Source: Winogradskyella ouciana (GTDB lineage: Bacteria; Bacteroidota; Bacteroidia; Flavobacteriales; Flavobacteriaceae). Taken from it: a stretch of 64,000 nt of DNA. The translations under genes and the position numbers were made by a program. Below are positions 17,619-27,089 of the stretch, piece by piece. The stretch is taken from the NCBI RefSeq assembly GCF_009709615.1, contig NZ_WJYA01000005.1:186001-250000 (forward strand), written 5' to 3'. Position 1 is the first letter of the stretch, and the number at the start of each line of letters is the position of its first letter. A model generated the notes under the pieces. The model was given only the letters and a program-made list of their open reading frames with translations, searched no databases and was not told where the DNA came from.

Positions 17619-18632
17619 ATGGCCAATTCCAAATTAAACCAAACCTTAGGTGAATTTATCATAGAAAATCAAGCGTCTTTTAAATATACCTCTGGTGAAC
17701 TTTCTAGATTAATAAATTCCATTCGTTTAGCTGCAAAAGTCGTCAACCACGAAGTAAACAAAGCTGGCTTGGTAGATATCATTGGAAATGCAGGTGATAC
17801 CAATATACAAGGCGAGGACCAACAAAAATTAGACGTTTACGCCAATGATAAGTTTATACAGACGATGACCAAACGAAACATTGTTTGTGGTATTGCCAGT
17901 GAAGAAGAAGATGATTTTATTGCAATTAACAGCCAGGATGAGAACAACCAGAACAAATATGTGGTTTTGATTGATCCCTTGGATGGATCTTCTAATATCG
18001 ACGTAAATGTTTCCGTCGGTACTATTTTTTCAATTTTCAGACGTGTAACACCTGTTGGAACGCCTGTAACCATTGACGATTTTTTACAAAAAGGAAATCA
18101 GCAAGTTGCTGCAGGTTATGTGGTTTATGGAACATCGACAATGTTGGTTTATACAACAGGCCATGGTGTTAACGGCTTTACTTTAAACCCAGCCATAGGA
18201 ACATTTTATTTATCTCATCCTGATATGGAATTCCCTGAAGATGGCAGAATCTATTCCGTTAATGAAGGGAATTATATTCATTTTCCTAAAGGCATTAAAG
18301 ATTATATAAAATACTGCCAAATGGAAGAAGGTGACAGACCATACACCTCACGTTACATAGGATCGTTAGTATCTGATTTTCACAGAAATATGATTAAAGG
18401 AGGCATATACATGTATCCTAAAAGTTCATTGAATGCTAAAGGAAAATTGAGATTGCTCTATGAGTGTAATCCTATGGCATTCTTAGCTGAACAAGCCAAT
18501 GGTAAAGCCAGTGATGGCTTTACACGTATTATGGACATTGAACCAACTGAACTCCATGAGCGTGTGCCTTTTATTTGTGGTAGTAAAAATATGGTTGAAA
18601 AGGCTGAAGAATTTATGCGCAATGCTGAATAA
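17619..18632 (+). CDS. fbp: Class I fructose-1,6-bisphosphatase
   Basis: Hydrolyses fructose-1,6-bisphosphate to fructose-6-phosphate in gluconeogenesis (cytoplasm). Metal-site motifs are ASEEEDD (about residue 90) and [21 protein letters not shown] (about 112-132). Further conserved parts are [13 protein letters not shown] and [17 protein letters not shown]. Length (337 aa) is normal for class I. It is monocistronic by appearance, with its own promoter and a strong terminator. Confidence 0.97.
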   Translation: MANSKLNQTLGEFIIENQASFKYTSGELSRLINSIRLAAKVVNHEVNKAGLVDIIGNAGDTNIQGEDQQKLDVYANDKFIQTMTKRNIVCGIASEEEDDFIAINSQDENNQNKYVVLIDPLDGSSNIDVNVSVGTIFSIFRRVTPVGTPVTIDDFLQKGNQQVAAGYVVYGTSTMLVYTTGHGVNGFTLNPAIGTFYLSHPDMEFPEDGRIYSVNEGNYIHFPKGIKDYIKYCQMEEGDRPYTSRYIGSLVSDFHRNMIKGGIYMYPKSSLNAKGKLRLLYECNPMAFLAEQANGKASDGFTRIMDIEPTELHERVPFICGSKNMVEKAEEFMRNAE

Positions 18633-18634
18633 AA

Positions 18635-18668
18635 AAAGCGAACATCTCTGTTCGCTTTAATTTTTTAT
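18635..18668. terminator. Bidirectional terminator between fbp and the TerB-like gene
   Basis: AAAGCGAACA and TGTTCGCTTT form a perfect 10-bp stem around TCTC, with A- and T-rich flanks on either side, suiting both convergent genes. Confidence 0.85.
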
Positions 18669-18680
18669 TGAAATATTACA

Positions 18681-19112
18681 TTACTCATTCATGGATTTGA
18701 TACCATCTATAAATGTATCCAAATCTACTTTATCGTGAGCCAATACCAATGCTTTGTCAGCAATGTATTTTACATTTGCAGAATTAAAGCCTAAACCAAT
18801 ACATAATTTTTCCAATAACCAATGCTGGTTAGGGCCTTCAATATCATCAGCCCATACCATACGTGCTAAATCATACAGACGCTCTAAACGTACATCGTAA
18901 GACGTAGGTGGATTTATAGGATGACTTTTATAATCTTTTAATATTTGCTTGTATTCGCTCTCTGTAACATCTAAGCGCACAGCTAAACGGTCTAAAAATG
19001 CTTTTTCGGTATCTGTAATGATACCATCGCTCATTGCTACTCTAACTATTGAGGCAAAGTGGTCTTCATTACGCTTTTTAAATCCGCTATCGAATAAATC
19101 TGAAAATGACAT
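18681..19112 (-). CDS. TerB family protein
   Basis: 143 aa, all helical. SIVRVAMSDGIITDTEKAFLDRLAVRL matches the TerB/DjlA N-terminal fold with its acidic turn (SDG..TD.E). TerB-like proteins are small cytoplasmic proteins named after tellurite resistance, but no other ter genes are here, so that role is not supported. It is divergent from mfd, with an exact reverse-strand -7 box at 19148-19155. Confidence 0.82.
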   Translation of the reverse strand: MSFSDLFDSGFKKRNEDHFASIVRVAMSDGIITDTEKAFLDRLAVRLDVTESEYKQILKDYKSHPINPPTSYDVRLERLYDLARMVWADDIEGPNQHWLLEKLCIGLGFNSANVKYIADKALVLAHDKVDLDTFIDGIKSMNE

Positions 19113-19147
19113 ATATATGGTTTTAAGTCTTGTTACTATTAACTAAG

Positions 19148-19155
19148 CAAATATA
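19148..19155 (-). promoter_or_regulatory. -7 promoter element for the TerB-like gene
   Basis: Reverse strand TATATTTG, exact TAnnTTTG match, 36 bp before the ATG. Confidence 0.55.
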
Positions 19156-19198
19156 AATCTATTCATAGTTTTTACCATAAACAAAGCTTCAAAAATTT

Positions 19199-19206
19199 TA
19201 TATTTG
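19199..19206 (+). promoter_or_regulatory. -7 promoter element for mfd
   Basis: TATATTTG, an exact match, lies 18 bp before the TTG start of mfd. No good -33 TTG is visible. Confidence 0.55.
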
Positions 19207-19224
19207 CACCTCAATTAAAGGAAC

Positions 19225-22200
19225 TTGAGTAAAACACAGATTACCCAAACCTATTTACAGACTTTGCAACTGCAAAATCTGCAGACGGCTATTGCCCAAA
19301 CTGACCAAAATACACACTTAAAAGGTCTCGTTGGTTCATCATTGTCAATAGTAGTTTCCGAAGCATTTAAAACGGCTGAAAAACCTTTTCTGCTTGTCTT
19401 TGATGATAAAGAAGAAGCCGCATACTATCTCAACGATTTAGAGCAACTTATCAATGATAAGGATGTACTGTTCTATCCTGGGAGTTACAGAAGACCGTAT
19501 CAAATTGAAGAAACCAACAATGCCAACGTGCTATTACGTGCCGAAGTTCTCAACCGAATCAATTCACGAAAAAAGCCTTGCATCATTGTTACATATCCTG
19601 ATGCTTTATTCGAAAAAGTTGTCACGAAAAAAGAACTCGAAAAAAACACTCTTAAAATTTCCGTTGGGAATGAATTGAGTATCGATTTTGTGAACGAAGT
19701 CTTGTTTGAATACAAATTTAAACGTGTAGATTTTGTAACCGAACCTGGTGAGTTTTCTGTACGTGGAGGTATTATTGATGTGTTTTCATTTTCGCACGAT
19801 GAACCTTACCGTATTGAATTTTTTGGTGATGAAGTGGATAGTATAAGAACTTTTGATGTTGAAACGCAGTTGTCCACGGAACGCATCAAAAAAGTCAGTA
19901 TTATCCCAAACGTTGCCAATAAGCAAATTGCAGAGCAACGTGAAAGTTTTCTGAAATACATTTCTAACAAAACTGTTGTTTTTACCAAGAATTCATCATT
20001 GATATTTTCAAGAATTGATGAGTTTTTCAGTAAAGCAGAAGAGGCTTTTAAAAGTCTATCATCTGAAGTCAAACATGCATCGCCTGAAGAACTGTTTTGT
20101 AATTCAGAATTATTGAAGCGTCAGTTTTTGGATTATAATTTGGTTGAGTTTGGTACTTCGGCTTTTTTTACAAACGTTATTGCGAACGAAGTAAAGCAAT
20201 CTGTCACTAACAAAGAGATTGCCACGTCACAAAAAAGTTCCCTGTCTGCCGACAGGCAGGCTCGCAATGACAGTATAATTCAATACAACACCAAACCACA
20301 ACCAGCATTTAACAAGCAATTTAATTTGTTGATTGACGACCTCAATGAAAATCACAACAAGGGCATTACCAATTACATTGCGTGTGTTAGCGAGCAACAA
20401 GCTAAGCGATTTCACGATATTTTTGACGATGTTGAGGAAGATGTTCATTACAAAACCGTAGTTCTTTCGTTGTATCAAGGTTTTATTGATGAAGAACATA
20501 AAATTGCCGTTTATACCGATCATCAAATTTTTGATCGTTATCATAAATTCCACTTAAAAAATGGCTACGCCAAGAAGCAAGCTATTACCTTAAAGGAACT
20601 CACTAATCTTGAAATTGGCGATTATGTTACGCACATAGATCATGGTATTGGAAGATTTGGTGGTCTCCAAAAAATAGATGTTGAAGGCAAAAAACAAGAA
20701 GCCATAAAATTGGTTTATGGAGAGCGTGATGTACTGTATTTGAGTATTCATTCCTTACATAAAATCACCAAGTTTAATGGTAAGGATGGCAAGCCACCCA
20801 AAGTATATAAGCTAGGAAGTAAGGCCTGGAAAAACCTTAAACAAAAGACAAAATCTCGTGTTAAGGAAATTGCATTCAACCTTATTAAACTCTATGCTAA
20901 ACGAAAGCTAAAAAAAGGCTTTCAATATGCGCCAGATAGTTATATGCAACATGAGCTTGAAGCCTCTTTTGTTTATGAAGATACACCAGATCAAATTACG
21001 TCTACTGCAGATATAAAAGCCGATATGGAAAGTGAGCGACCAATGGATCGCTTGGTCTGTGGTGATGTTGGTTTCGGTAAAACTGAAGTTGCTATAAGAG
21101 CTGCATTTAAAGCTGTGGATAATGGAAAGCAAGTTGCGGTTTTGGTGCCCACCACCATTTTGGCTTATCAACACTACAGAACGTTTACAGAGCGTTTAAA
21201 AGATTTTCCTGTGACCGTGGATTATGTCAATCGTTTTAGAACCACCAAGGAAAAACGCGAAACTTTAGAAGGTCTCGAAAAAGGAAGCGTTGACATTATT
21301 ATTGGCACGCATCAACTCGCAAATAAAAATGTGAAGTTTAAAGATCTAGGACTTCTGATTGTTGATGAAGAACAAAAATTTGGTGTTGCCGTAAAGGAAA
21401 AACTAAAAACCATTAAAGAAAATGTGGATGTATTGACATTGACAGCTACTCCAATTCCAAGAACGCTACAATTTAGTTTAATGGCAGCACGCGATTTATC
21501 TGTTATTACGACTCCGCCTCCCAATCGCTATCCGATTGAGAGTCATGTTGTACGACTTAATGAAGAAACAATCAGAGATGCCATTAGCTATGAGATACAA
21601 CGTGGTGGACAAGTGTTTTTTATTCATAACAGAATTGAGAACATAAAGGAAGTTGCAGGCATGATTCAGCGTTTGGTGCCAGATGCAAAGATTGGTATTG
21701 GTCATGGGCAACTCGATGGTAAAAAATTAGAACACCTAATGCTTGCCTTTATGAATGGTGAATTTGATGTGTTGGTGAGCACGACAATCGTTGAAAGCGG
21801 GTTAGATGTACCAAATGCCAATACCATTTTTATCAATAACGCCAATAATTTTGGACTGAGTGACTTGCATCAAATGCGAGGACGTGTTGGTCGTAGCAAC
21901 AAAAAAGCCTTTTGTTATTTTATAACGCCAGAGTATTCTGCTATGACAAATGATGCTCGCAAACGCATTACAGCATTAGAACAATTTACCGAATTGGGTA
22001 GCGGATTCAATATTGCCATGAAAGATTTGGAAATTCGCGGAGCAGGAGATTTATTGGGCGGAGAACAAAGCGGTTTTATCAATGATATTGGTTTTGATAC
22101 GTATCAAAAAATCCTAAATGAAGCCATTGAAGAATTAAAAGAATCTGAATTTGCAGACCTATACAAAGACGATGGTAAGCCAAAACAATACGTTAAGGAT

Positions 22201-22656
22201 ATTACCATAGATACGGATTTTGAACTGTTGTTCCCAGACGATTACGTTAACAATATTACTGAGCGACTAAATCTTTATACAAAACTCAACGATATTAAGT
22301 CTGAAGAAGATCTCGATAAATTTGAAAGCGATATTATTGATCGTTTTGGTGAATTGCCAACACAAGTCGAGGATTTATTTGATAGTGTGCGATTGAAATG
22401 GATAGCCACAAAAATGGGTATTGAAAAACTGGTAATGAAAAAAGGGAAGATGATTGGTTACTTTATTCAAGATCAGCAAAGTAAATTCTATCAAAGTGAT
22501 GCCTTTACCAAAGTGCTTCAGTTTGTGCAAATGAACGCAGGCACATGTAAGATGAAAGAGAAACAAACCCGAAATGGTCTGCGATTACTCATTACGTTTG
22601 AAAAAATAAAATCCACGAAGCAGGCATTGGATGCACTTTCTAAAATAAATGAATGA
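19225..22656 (+). CDS. mfd: Transcription-repair coupling factor
   Basis: Superfamily 2 translocase that removes stalled RNA polymerase and recruits UvrA. Order: UvrB-like region, RNA-polymerase-interacting domain (GDYVTHIDHGIGRFGGLQ), helicase core with Walker A GDVGFGKT (residues 613-620), VDEEQKFGV, LTATPIPRTLQFSL and MRGRVGRSN, then the C-terminal TRCF domain. Length 1143 aa, normal. The start is TTG at 19225, preceded by AAAGGAAC. Oddity: residues about 318-349 (IANEVKQS through RQARNDS) are encoded by a 96-bp dispersed palindrome (20176-20271) sitting in frame in the linker before the RNA-polymerase-interacting domain. It overlaps the exporter gene downstream by 8 bp. Confidence 0.97.
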   Translation: MSKTQITQTYLQTLQLQNLQTAIAQTDQNTHLKGLVGSSLSIVVSEAFKTAEKPFLLVFDDKEEAAYYLNDLEQLINDKDVLFYPGSYRRPYQIEETNNANVLLRAEVLNRINSRKKPCIIVTYPDALFEKVVTKKELEKNTLKISVGNELSIDFVNEVLFEYKFKRVDFVTEPGEFSVRGGIIDVFSFSHDEPYRIEFFGDEVDSIRTFDVETQLSTERIKKVSIIPNVANKQIAEQRESFLKYISNKTVVFTKNSSLIFSRIDEFFSKAEEAFKSLSSEVKHASPEELFCNSELLKRQFLDYNLVEFGTSAFFTNVIANEVKQSVTNKEIATSQKSSLSADRQARNDSIIQYNTKPQPAFNKQFNLLIDDLNENHNKGITNYIACVSEQQAKRFHDIFDDVEEDVHYKTVVLSLYQGFIDEEHKIAVYTDHQIFDRYHKFHLKNGYAKKQAITLKELTNLEIGDYVTHIDHGIGRFGGLQKIDVEGKKQEAIKLVYGERDVLYLSIHSLHKITKFNGKDGKPPKVYKLGSKAWKNLKQKTKSRVKEIAFNLIKLYAKRKLKKGFQYAPDSYMQHELEASFVYEDTPDQITSTADIKADMESERPMDRLVCGDVGFGKTEVAIRAAFKAVDNGKQVAVLVPTTILAYQHYRTFTERLKDFPVTVDYVNRFRTTKEKRETLEGLEKGSVDIIIGTHQLANKNVKFKDLGLLIVDEEQKFGVAVKEKLKTIKENVDVLTLTATPIPRTLQFSLMAARDLSVITTPPPNRYPIESHVVRLNEETIRDAISYEIQRGGQVFFIHNRIENIKEVAGMIQRLVPDAKIGIGHGQLDGKKLEHLMLAFMNGEFDVLVSTTIVESGLDVPNANTIFINNANNFGLSDLHQMRGRVGRSNKKAFCYFITPEYSAMTNDARKRITALEQFTELGSGFNIAMKDLEIRGAGDLLGGEQSGFINDIGFDTYQKILNEAIEELKESEFADLYKDDGKPKQYVKDITIDTDFELLFPDDYVNNITERLNLYTKLNDIKSEEDLDKFESDIIDRFGELPTQVEDLFDSVRLKWIATKMGIEKLVMKKGKMIGYFIQDQQSKFYQSDAFTKVLQFVQMNAGTCKMKEKQTRNGLRLLITFEKIKSTKQALDALSKINE
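20176..20271 (+). repeat. GTCATTGCGA-family palindrome inserted in frame in mfd
   Basis: It runs from GTTATTGCGAACGAAG to TCGCAATGAC, with inverted inner words GCAATCTG and AGATTGCCACGTC. Length is 96 bp, a multiple of three with no stop codon in the reading frame. A second short palindrome, CCTGTCTGCCGACAGGCAGG (20241-20260), is nested inside. Confidence 0.85.
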
Positions 22657-23512
22657 GAAAAGTCATTTAAATCATTTACTGTGGCTTACCATAGCCACAA
22701 TATTAATCAGTACTTCTGGTGCATTGGGCAAATTCATAGATATGCCAACACCAGTGATTATTTGGTGGCGCTCTGCTTTAGCGGCAGTTTTTCTGTTTAT
22801 ATTCTGTCTTTACAAAAAAATAAACTTGAAAATATACGGTCATAAAGACCGTTGGACCTTCATTCTTGCTGCTGTTTTTATGGGAGCACATTGGATTACC
22901 TATTTCTATGCTTTAAAACTGTCTAATGTTGCTATTGGGATGCTATCACTTTTTACATTTCCTGTAATTACGGCAATTTTAGAGCCGTTGTTTTCAAAAG
23001 TAAAATTCGACCCAATTCATATTGTACTTGGTTTTTTTGTGCTTTTAGGCATTTATATCCTAGCACCTGAGTTTAATTTAAAGAACACTCACTTACAAGG
23101 AGTGCTATTTGGTTTATTATCAGCTGTATGCTATTCAATTCGCATATTAATTCTTAAAAAACATGTAAAGCAATATAATGGCACCATGCTTATGTTTTAT
23201 CAAGTTGCATTGCTGAGCATAATTCTACTTCCCGCTTTATATTATATGGAAACCAGCAATATTAAAACCCAATATCCTTATGTCATTTTATTGGCACTAT
23301 TAACCACAGCAATCGGTCATACGTTATTTGTAAATAGCCTTAAATATTTTAAAGCCAGTACAGCGAGTATCATTTCTAGTACGCAACCTGTCTTTGGGAT
23401 TATAATTGCATTTTTTTTCTTGAATGAAATACCAACAATACATACATTTGTTGGAGGTGCTTTGATTTTAGCCACTGTAGTCATTGAAAGTATAAGGTCT
23501 AAAAACAAATAA
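22649..23512 (+). CDS. EamA/DMT family exporter
   Basis: 287 aa with about ten hydrophobic helices in two halves, the drug/metabolite transporter layout. Typical pieces are STSGALGKFI, WWRSALAAVFLF, HWITYFYALKLSNVAIGML and the second-half STASIISSTQPVFGIIIAFFFLNE. Substrate unknown (metabolite or amino-acid efflux is usual for the family). The ATG overlaps the end of mfd by 8 bp. Confidence 0.92.
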   Translation: MNEKSHLNHLLWLTIATILISTSGALGKFIDMPTPVIIWWRSALAAVFLFIFCLYKKINLKIYGHKDRWTFILAAVFMGAHWITYFYALKLSNVAIGMLSLFTFPVITAILEPLFSKVKFDPIHIVLGFFVLLGIYILAPEFNLKNTHLQGVLFGLLSAVCYSIRILILKKHVKQYNGTMLMFYQVALLSIILLPALYYMETSNIKTQYPYVILLALLTTAIGHTLFVNSLKYFKASTASIISSTQPVFGIIIAFFFLNEIPTIHTFVGGALILATVVIESIRSKNK

Positions 23513-23558
23513 TGGCTTAATTATTGAAGAAAATAAGTAGACAAAACCCACTATTGAA

Positions 23559-24860
23559 ATGAAAAAATTCACACTCTTACTTTTTATATTACCTCTTCTA
23601 GCATTTAGCCAAAGTGTAAAAGGCACATTTTCTCCTGCTGAAGATTTTTCTTTTGCCTATTTATATCAAGCTACACCAGAAGGTGCCAACTATGTCAATA
23701 GAGGGAAATTAGATAGTATCGGTAATTTTGAGATTCCTTTGGACTCAACCATAGCACCAGGCATTTATAAAATTGTATACGCCATTCCGCCAGAAGAAAA
23801 TAACTTTGATTTTATTTACGATGGTAAGGAAACTGTTGCGTTTAACTTTAGCTATGATAATGGCGTAGAGTTTACCAAATCAGAAGAAAACAAACTCTGG
23901 AATTCCTACCTAAACAGTATGGCTATGGTCAACCAAACCATTAGTAATTTCTATTCTAAAGGCAAGACGGACAAAGAAGGGTTTAACTCAATTTTCAAGG
24001 TTGTAAAGGACACTCAATTGGCATACGAGGAATCTGCAAATGGCAAACTTGTATCTGCTTTTATTACAGCAAACAGACCGTATATTCCAAAGCAATATGA
24101 AGACATCACTACCTATTCAAACAACCTGAAACAACATTTTTTGAGTCAGATAGATTTCAGCAACTACTTACTACAAAGTTCTTCGTTCTTGGTGGACCGT
24201 GTTACTGGTTATGTCTTTAACCTGGTGGAAAATCCAAGTAACACTAAGTATAAACAATTGGTTGATGATGTTGCCAATACCATTAGTGATGATAACTTAA
24301 AGATAAAAACCAGTCTTATCGAAATTTTATGGCAACGTTTTGTCGCTCTAGAAAACCATGAATTAGCTAACTATATCACTGATAATTACCTATTGGAATT
24401 GGCAAATAAATCTGAAAACAGAGTTTTAGCAGAAACCATTACATCTTATAAAAACACCTCAATTGGTACCAAAGCACCAAATTTTGAGATTGCTTCAACC
24501 CAAAACACTACAACTCTACACGATTTGGAAGGCTCAGACTACTACTTGCTTATTTTTTGGAGTAGTGGTTGTGGACATTGTTTAAATGAATTGCCAAAAG
24601 TAAAAGAACTTGTTGCCAATAAACCGAACTTAAAAGTTGTTGCTTTTGGGTTGGAAGAAGAACCTACCAAGTGGACAGAAGAAATAAAAAAGTATCCAAA
24701 CTTTACACATACTATTGGTTTAGGCAAGTGGGAAAACCCGATCGTTAAAACTTACGGTATTGCTGCAACACCAATGTACTTTTTATTAAGCAGCTCTAAG
24801 ATTATTATCGCCAAACCTTATGCTTTTGAGGATTTAGAAGTGGTTTTGAAGGGTTTGTAA
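23559..24860 (+). CDS. TlpA/ResA-like thiol-disulfide oxidoreductase, periplasmic
   Basis: 433 aa. Signal peptide (residues 1-17, LLAFSQ). The N-terminal half is a beta-rich region with EGANYVNRGKLDSIGNFEI, like the DUF4369 modules found before thioredoxin domains in Bacteroidetes. The C-terminal thioredoxin fold has LIFWSSGCGHCLNELPKV with redox cysteines Cys338 and Cys341, and cis-Pro in GIAATPMYFL. Likely reduces or isomerises disulfides of exported proteins or matures cytochromes; the partner is unknown. Confidence 0.9.
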   Translation: MKKFTLLLFILPLLAFSQSVKGTFSPAEDFSFAYLYQATPEGANYVNRGKLDSIGNFEIPLDSTIAPGIYKIVYAIPPEENNFDFIYDGKETVAFNFSYDNGVEFTKSEENKLWNSYLNSMAMVNQTISNFYSKGKTDKEGFNSIFKVVKDTQLAYEESANGKLVSAFITANRPYIPKQYEDITTYSNNLKQHFLSQIDFSNYLLQSSSFLVDRVTGYVFNLVENPSNTKYKQLVDDVANTISDDNLKIKTSLIEILWQRFVALENHELANYITDNYLLELANKSENRVLAETITSYKNTSIGTKAPNFEIASTQNTTTLHDLEGSDYYLLIFWSSGCGHCLNELPKVKELVANKPNLKVVAFGLEEEPTKWTEEIKKYPNFTHTIGLGKWENPIVKTYGIAATPMYFLLSSSKIIIAKPYAFEDLEVVLKGL

Positions 24861-24879
24861 AGCTTATAACAATAAAAGA

Positions 24880-24918
24880 AAAACGCCCAGTAAAGCAAGT
24901 GCTTTAACTGAGCGTTTT
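24880..24918. terminator. Terminator-like hairpin between convergent genes
   Basis: AAAACGC and GCGTTTT ends flank an inner stem of CAGTAAAGC against GCTTTAACTG, with one mismatch and one bulge. It serves the TlpA-like gene and possibly the facing lipoprotein gene. Confidence 0.65.
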
Positions 24919-24941
24919 GAAACTAAATAACCAACCAAAAT

Positions 24942-25886
24942 TTAGCTTCGAGTATTTTCCCTAGGGTTATCTACCTTAGGTGTTTTTTGTTTACGTTTCT
25001 TCAGCTTGTTTTCATCCTTGGTCACACGACCTTGCGTATCAGAACTTCTATAGTAAGCTATGTATCCTCTACCTTCAAACTCGTAAGCTGTTCCTGAGTC
25101 TGCATGGTACAACTCTATTGTTCCATCATCTATAACGCTGAGTTCAAAGAATTCATTGTCAAAGAAATCATAATCTAACGTTAAAGTTTTTAGATACATA
25201 TTTCCTGATACATCTCCTACACCGTAAACTCCTGTATAATCCCAATAAATATTATTAGGGTTGTTCACATTGGCATCTTGAGAACTTCTAAATGTAGAGT
25301 CGTTTCCACCAGATAAAAACTGTAAGTAGTTTTCGTTGTCAAACTCATTTATAGCACCATACTCACTGGTATAAACTTTTTCCCAAGCCTCATACTCTTG
25401 CAAGAAATAATGAATGTTATCATAGAACACAAAATCGTAATCGAAATTAGATTGCTGATAACCATCTAAAAAGTAAGACGTATCATTAAATGGGTTGTAC
25501 AATTCTATAGTGTTGCTGTCTATTTGGTACACATCAAAACTGTTAAATCCATCAATAACATGGTCTATATCCAGTATCATGTCATAAGCATCATAGTTTC
25601 CTATCTGTACTCCATATCCTCCACCTTGGCTACCGATACCAACCAAATTATTATTGGCATACACACGACCGTTACTAAACGACATAGTGAATGCAATTTC
25701 CATAAACGGTGTTTCACCAAAACCTTGAGTAGCATTGATATCTACATACCACAAATCGTAAGATTGTAATAGCTGATTCAACGAAATTGTTGGGCCATTA
25801 TCATTTATATGTACTTCCTCTGTGTAACAAGAGGTAAACAATGTTGCACTAAGCGCAAATCCTAAGAGTAATTTCAATGTCTTCAT
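24942..25886 (-). CDS. Outer-membrane-type lipoprotein, unknown function
   Basis: 314 aa. A lipoprotein signal ends in LFTSC (Cys20), followed by an acidic, aromatic-rich body (many Tyr, Asp, Asn; e.g. DYDFVFYDNIHYFLQEYEAW). The C-terminus changes sharply to a basic tail (DENKLKKRKQKTPKVDNPRE). The two halves have similar Tyr/Asp-rich patterns ending in a phrase like IELYNPFNDTSYFLDGY and IELYHADSGTAYEFEGR, suggesting an internal duplication. Function is not recognised. Confidence 0.85.
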   Translation of the reverse strand: MKTLKLLLGFALSATLFTSCYTEEVHINDNGPTISLNQLLQSYDLWYVDINATQGFGETPFMEIAFTMSFSNGRVYANNNLVGIGSQGGGYGVQIGNYDAYDMILDIDHVIDGFNSFDVYQIDSNTIELYNPFNDTSYFLDGYQQSNFDYDFVFYDNIHYFLQEYEAWEKVYTSEYGAINEFDNENYLQFLSGGNDSTFRSSQDANVNNPNNIYWDYTGVYGVGDVSGNMYLKTLTLDYDFFDNEFFELSVIDDGTIELYHADSGTAYEFEGRGYIAYYRSSDTQGRVTKDENKLKKRKQKTPKVDNPRENTRS

Positions 25887-25951
25887 AATTCAACGGTTTT
25901 TAGGGTTATTATCTAATGCATTTCAAAACGTGTGCCAAGATTTTAGAAATT

Positions 25952-25980
25952 TGTCATCCTGAACTTGTTTCAGAATCTCA
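25952..25980. repeat. Dispersed repeat, TGAACTTGTTTCAG family
   Basis: TGTCATCCTGAACTTGTTTC followed by AGAATCTCA, in the gap before gpsA. Confidence 0.75.
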
Positions 25981-26043
25981 GACAAGCGCTAACGCCTTTA
26001 TTTAAAGCCTATAATTACATTAGCCATTCCATAAAAGATTCCT

Positions 26044-26051
26044 TATTTTTG
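26044..26051 (+). promoter_or_regulatory. -7 promoter element for gpsA
   Basis: TATTTTTG, an exact TAnnTTTG match, 25 bp before the gpsA ATG. Confidence 0.5.
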
Positions 26052-26076
26052 AAAGACTTAAACGATATCATATCCT

Positions 26077-27078
26077 ATGAGCGACACCAAAAAATATGCT
26101 GTCTTTGGAGCAGGAAGTTGGGCCACTGCTATTGTAAAAATGCTTTGCGAAAACTTAGATGAAGTCGGTTGGTATATGCGCAGTGTTTATACCAAAGAAC
26201 ATCTGTTAAAAGAACAGCATAACCCTAGTTATTTAAGCTCTGTTGAGTTTCATACCGAACAACTGAAGCTAAGTAACGATATTAATGAAATTGCAGATTG
26301 GGCAGATGTACTCATCTTTGTGATTCCTTCCGCTTTTATGCATTCTGAATTAGAAAAACTCACCACAGATATCGGTGAAAAAATAGTGGTGTCGGCTGTA
26401 AAAGGTATTATTCCTGAATCTGGACTTTTAGTTGGTGAGCATTTCCATGATATTTACAAAATTCCGTTTGAGAACATTGCCGTTATTGCTGGTCCTTGCC
26501 ATGCTGAAGAGGTTGCACTAGAACGTTTATCCTATCTTACTATTTCTTGTGCGGATCCCGTTACAGCACAGGCCATAGCCAATAATTTAGCGAGTGATTA
26601 TATTAAAACAAAAACAAGTGATGATATTATTGGTGTGGAATATGCTGTAATGCTAAAGAACATCTATGCTATCGCTGCAGGAATTGCACATGGTTTGGGT
26701 TATGGTGATAATTTTCAGAGTGTACTGATGAGCAATGCCATAAGAGAAATGAAGCGTTTTATTAAAAAGATGCACAAGATGAAACGCAACATCAACAACT
26801 CGGCTTATTTGGGGGATTTGTTGGTAACGGGTTATTCTGTGTTTTCGAGAAACCGCATGTTTGGCAATATGATTGGAAAAGGATACACGGTGAAATCTGC
26901 CCAAATGGAAATGAATATGGTTGCCGAAGGATTCTATGCCGCAAAAAGCGCCTACTTATTAAATGAGAAGAATGCCAAAAAGACGAAACTCCCAATTATC
27001 AATGCAGTTTACGGGATTCTCTACGAAAACAAGAATCCAAAAAAAGTCTTCAAGAAACTGACCGAGAAGTTGGATTAG
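26077..27078 (+). CDS. gpsA: NAD(P)-dependent glycerol-3-phosphate dehydrogenase
   Basis: Reduces dihydroxyacetone phosphate to sn-glycerol-3-phosphate for phospholipid synthesis. The N-terminal nucleotide-binding motif is VFGAGSWATAI, then VIAGPCHAEEVA, VEYAVMLKNIYAIAAGIAHGLGYGDN and the C-terminal helical domain with NMVAEGFYAAKSAY. GPCHAEE replaces the more usual GPSHAEE. Length 333 aa, normal. The deaminase gene follows after 11 bp, so the two are probably co-transcribed. Confidence 0.95.
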   Translation: MSDTKKYAVFGAGSWATAIVKMLCENLDEVGWYMRSVYTKEHLLKEQHNPSYLSSVEFHTEQLKLSNDINEIADWADVLIFVIPSAFMHSELEKLTTDIGEKIVVSAVKGIIPESGLLVGEHFHDIYKIPFENIAVIAGPCHAEEVALERLSYLTISCADPVTAQAIANNLASDYIKTKTSDDIIGVEYAVMLKNIYAIAAGIAHGLGYGDNFQSVLMSNAIREMKRFIKKMHKMKRNINNSAYLGDLLVTGYSVFSRNRMFGNMIGKGYTVKSAQMEMNMVAEGFYAAKSAYLLNEKNAKKTKLPIINAVYGILYENKNPKKVFKKLTEKLD

Positions 27079-27089
27079 ATAAGTTAACT

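Noticed and set aside
18681..19112. Tellurite resistance operon
   Set aside because: Only a single TerB-like gene is present, with no terA, terC, terD or terZ nearby.
25965..26162. 65-codon + strand frame before gpsA
   Set aside because: It starts within a dispersed repeat, overlaps the gpsA start in another frame and has no protein-like features.
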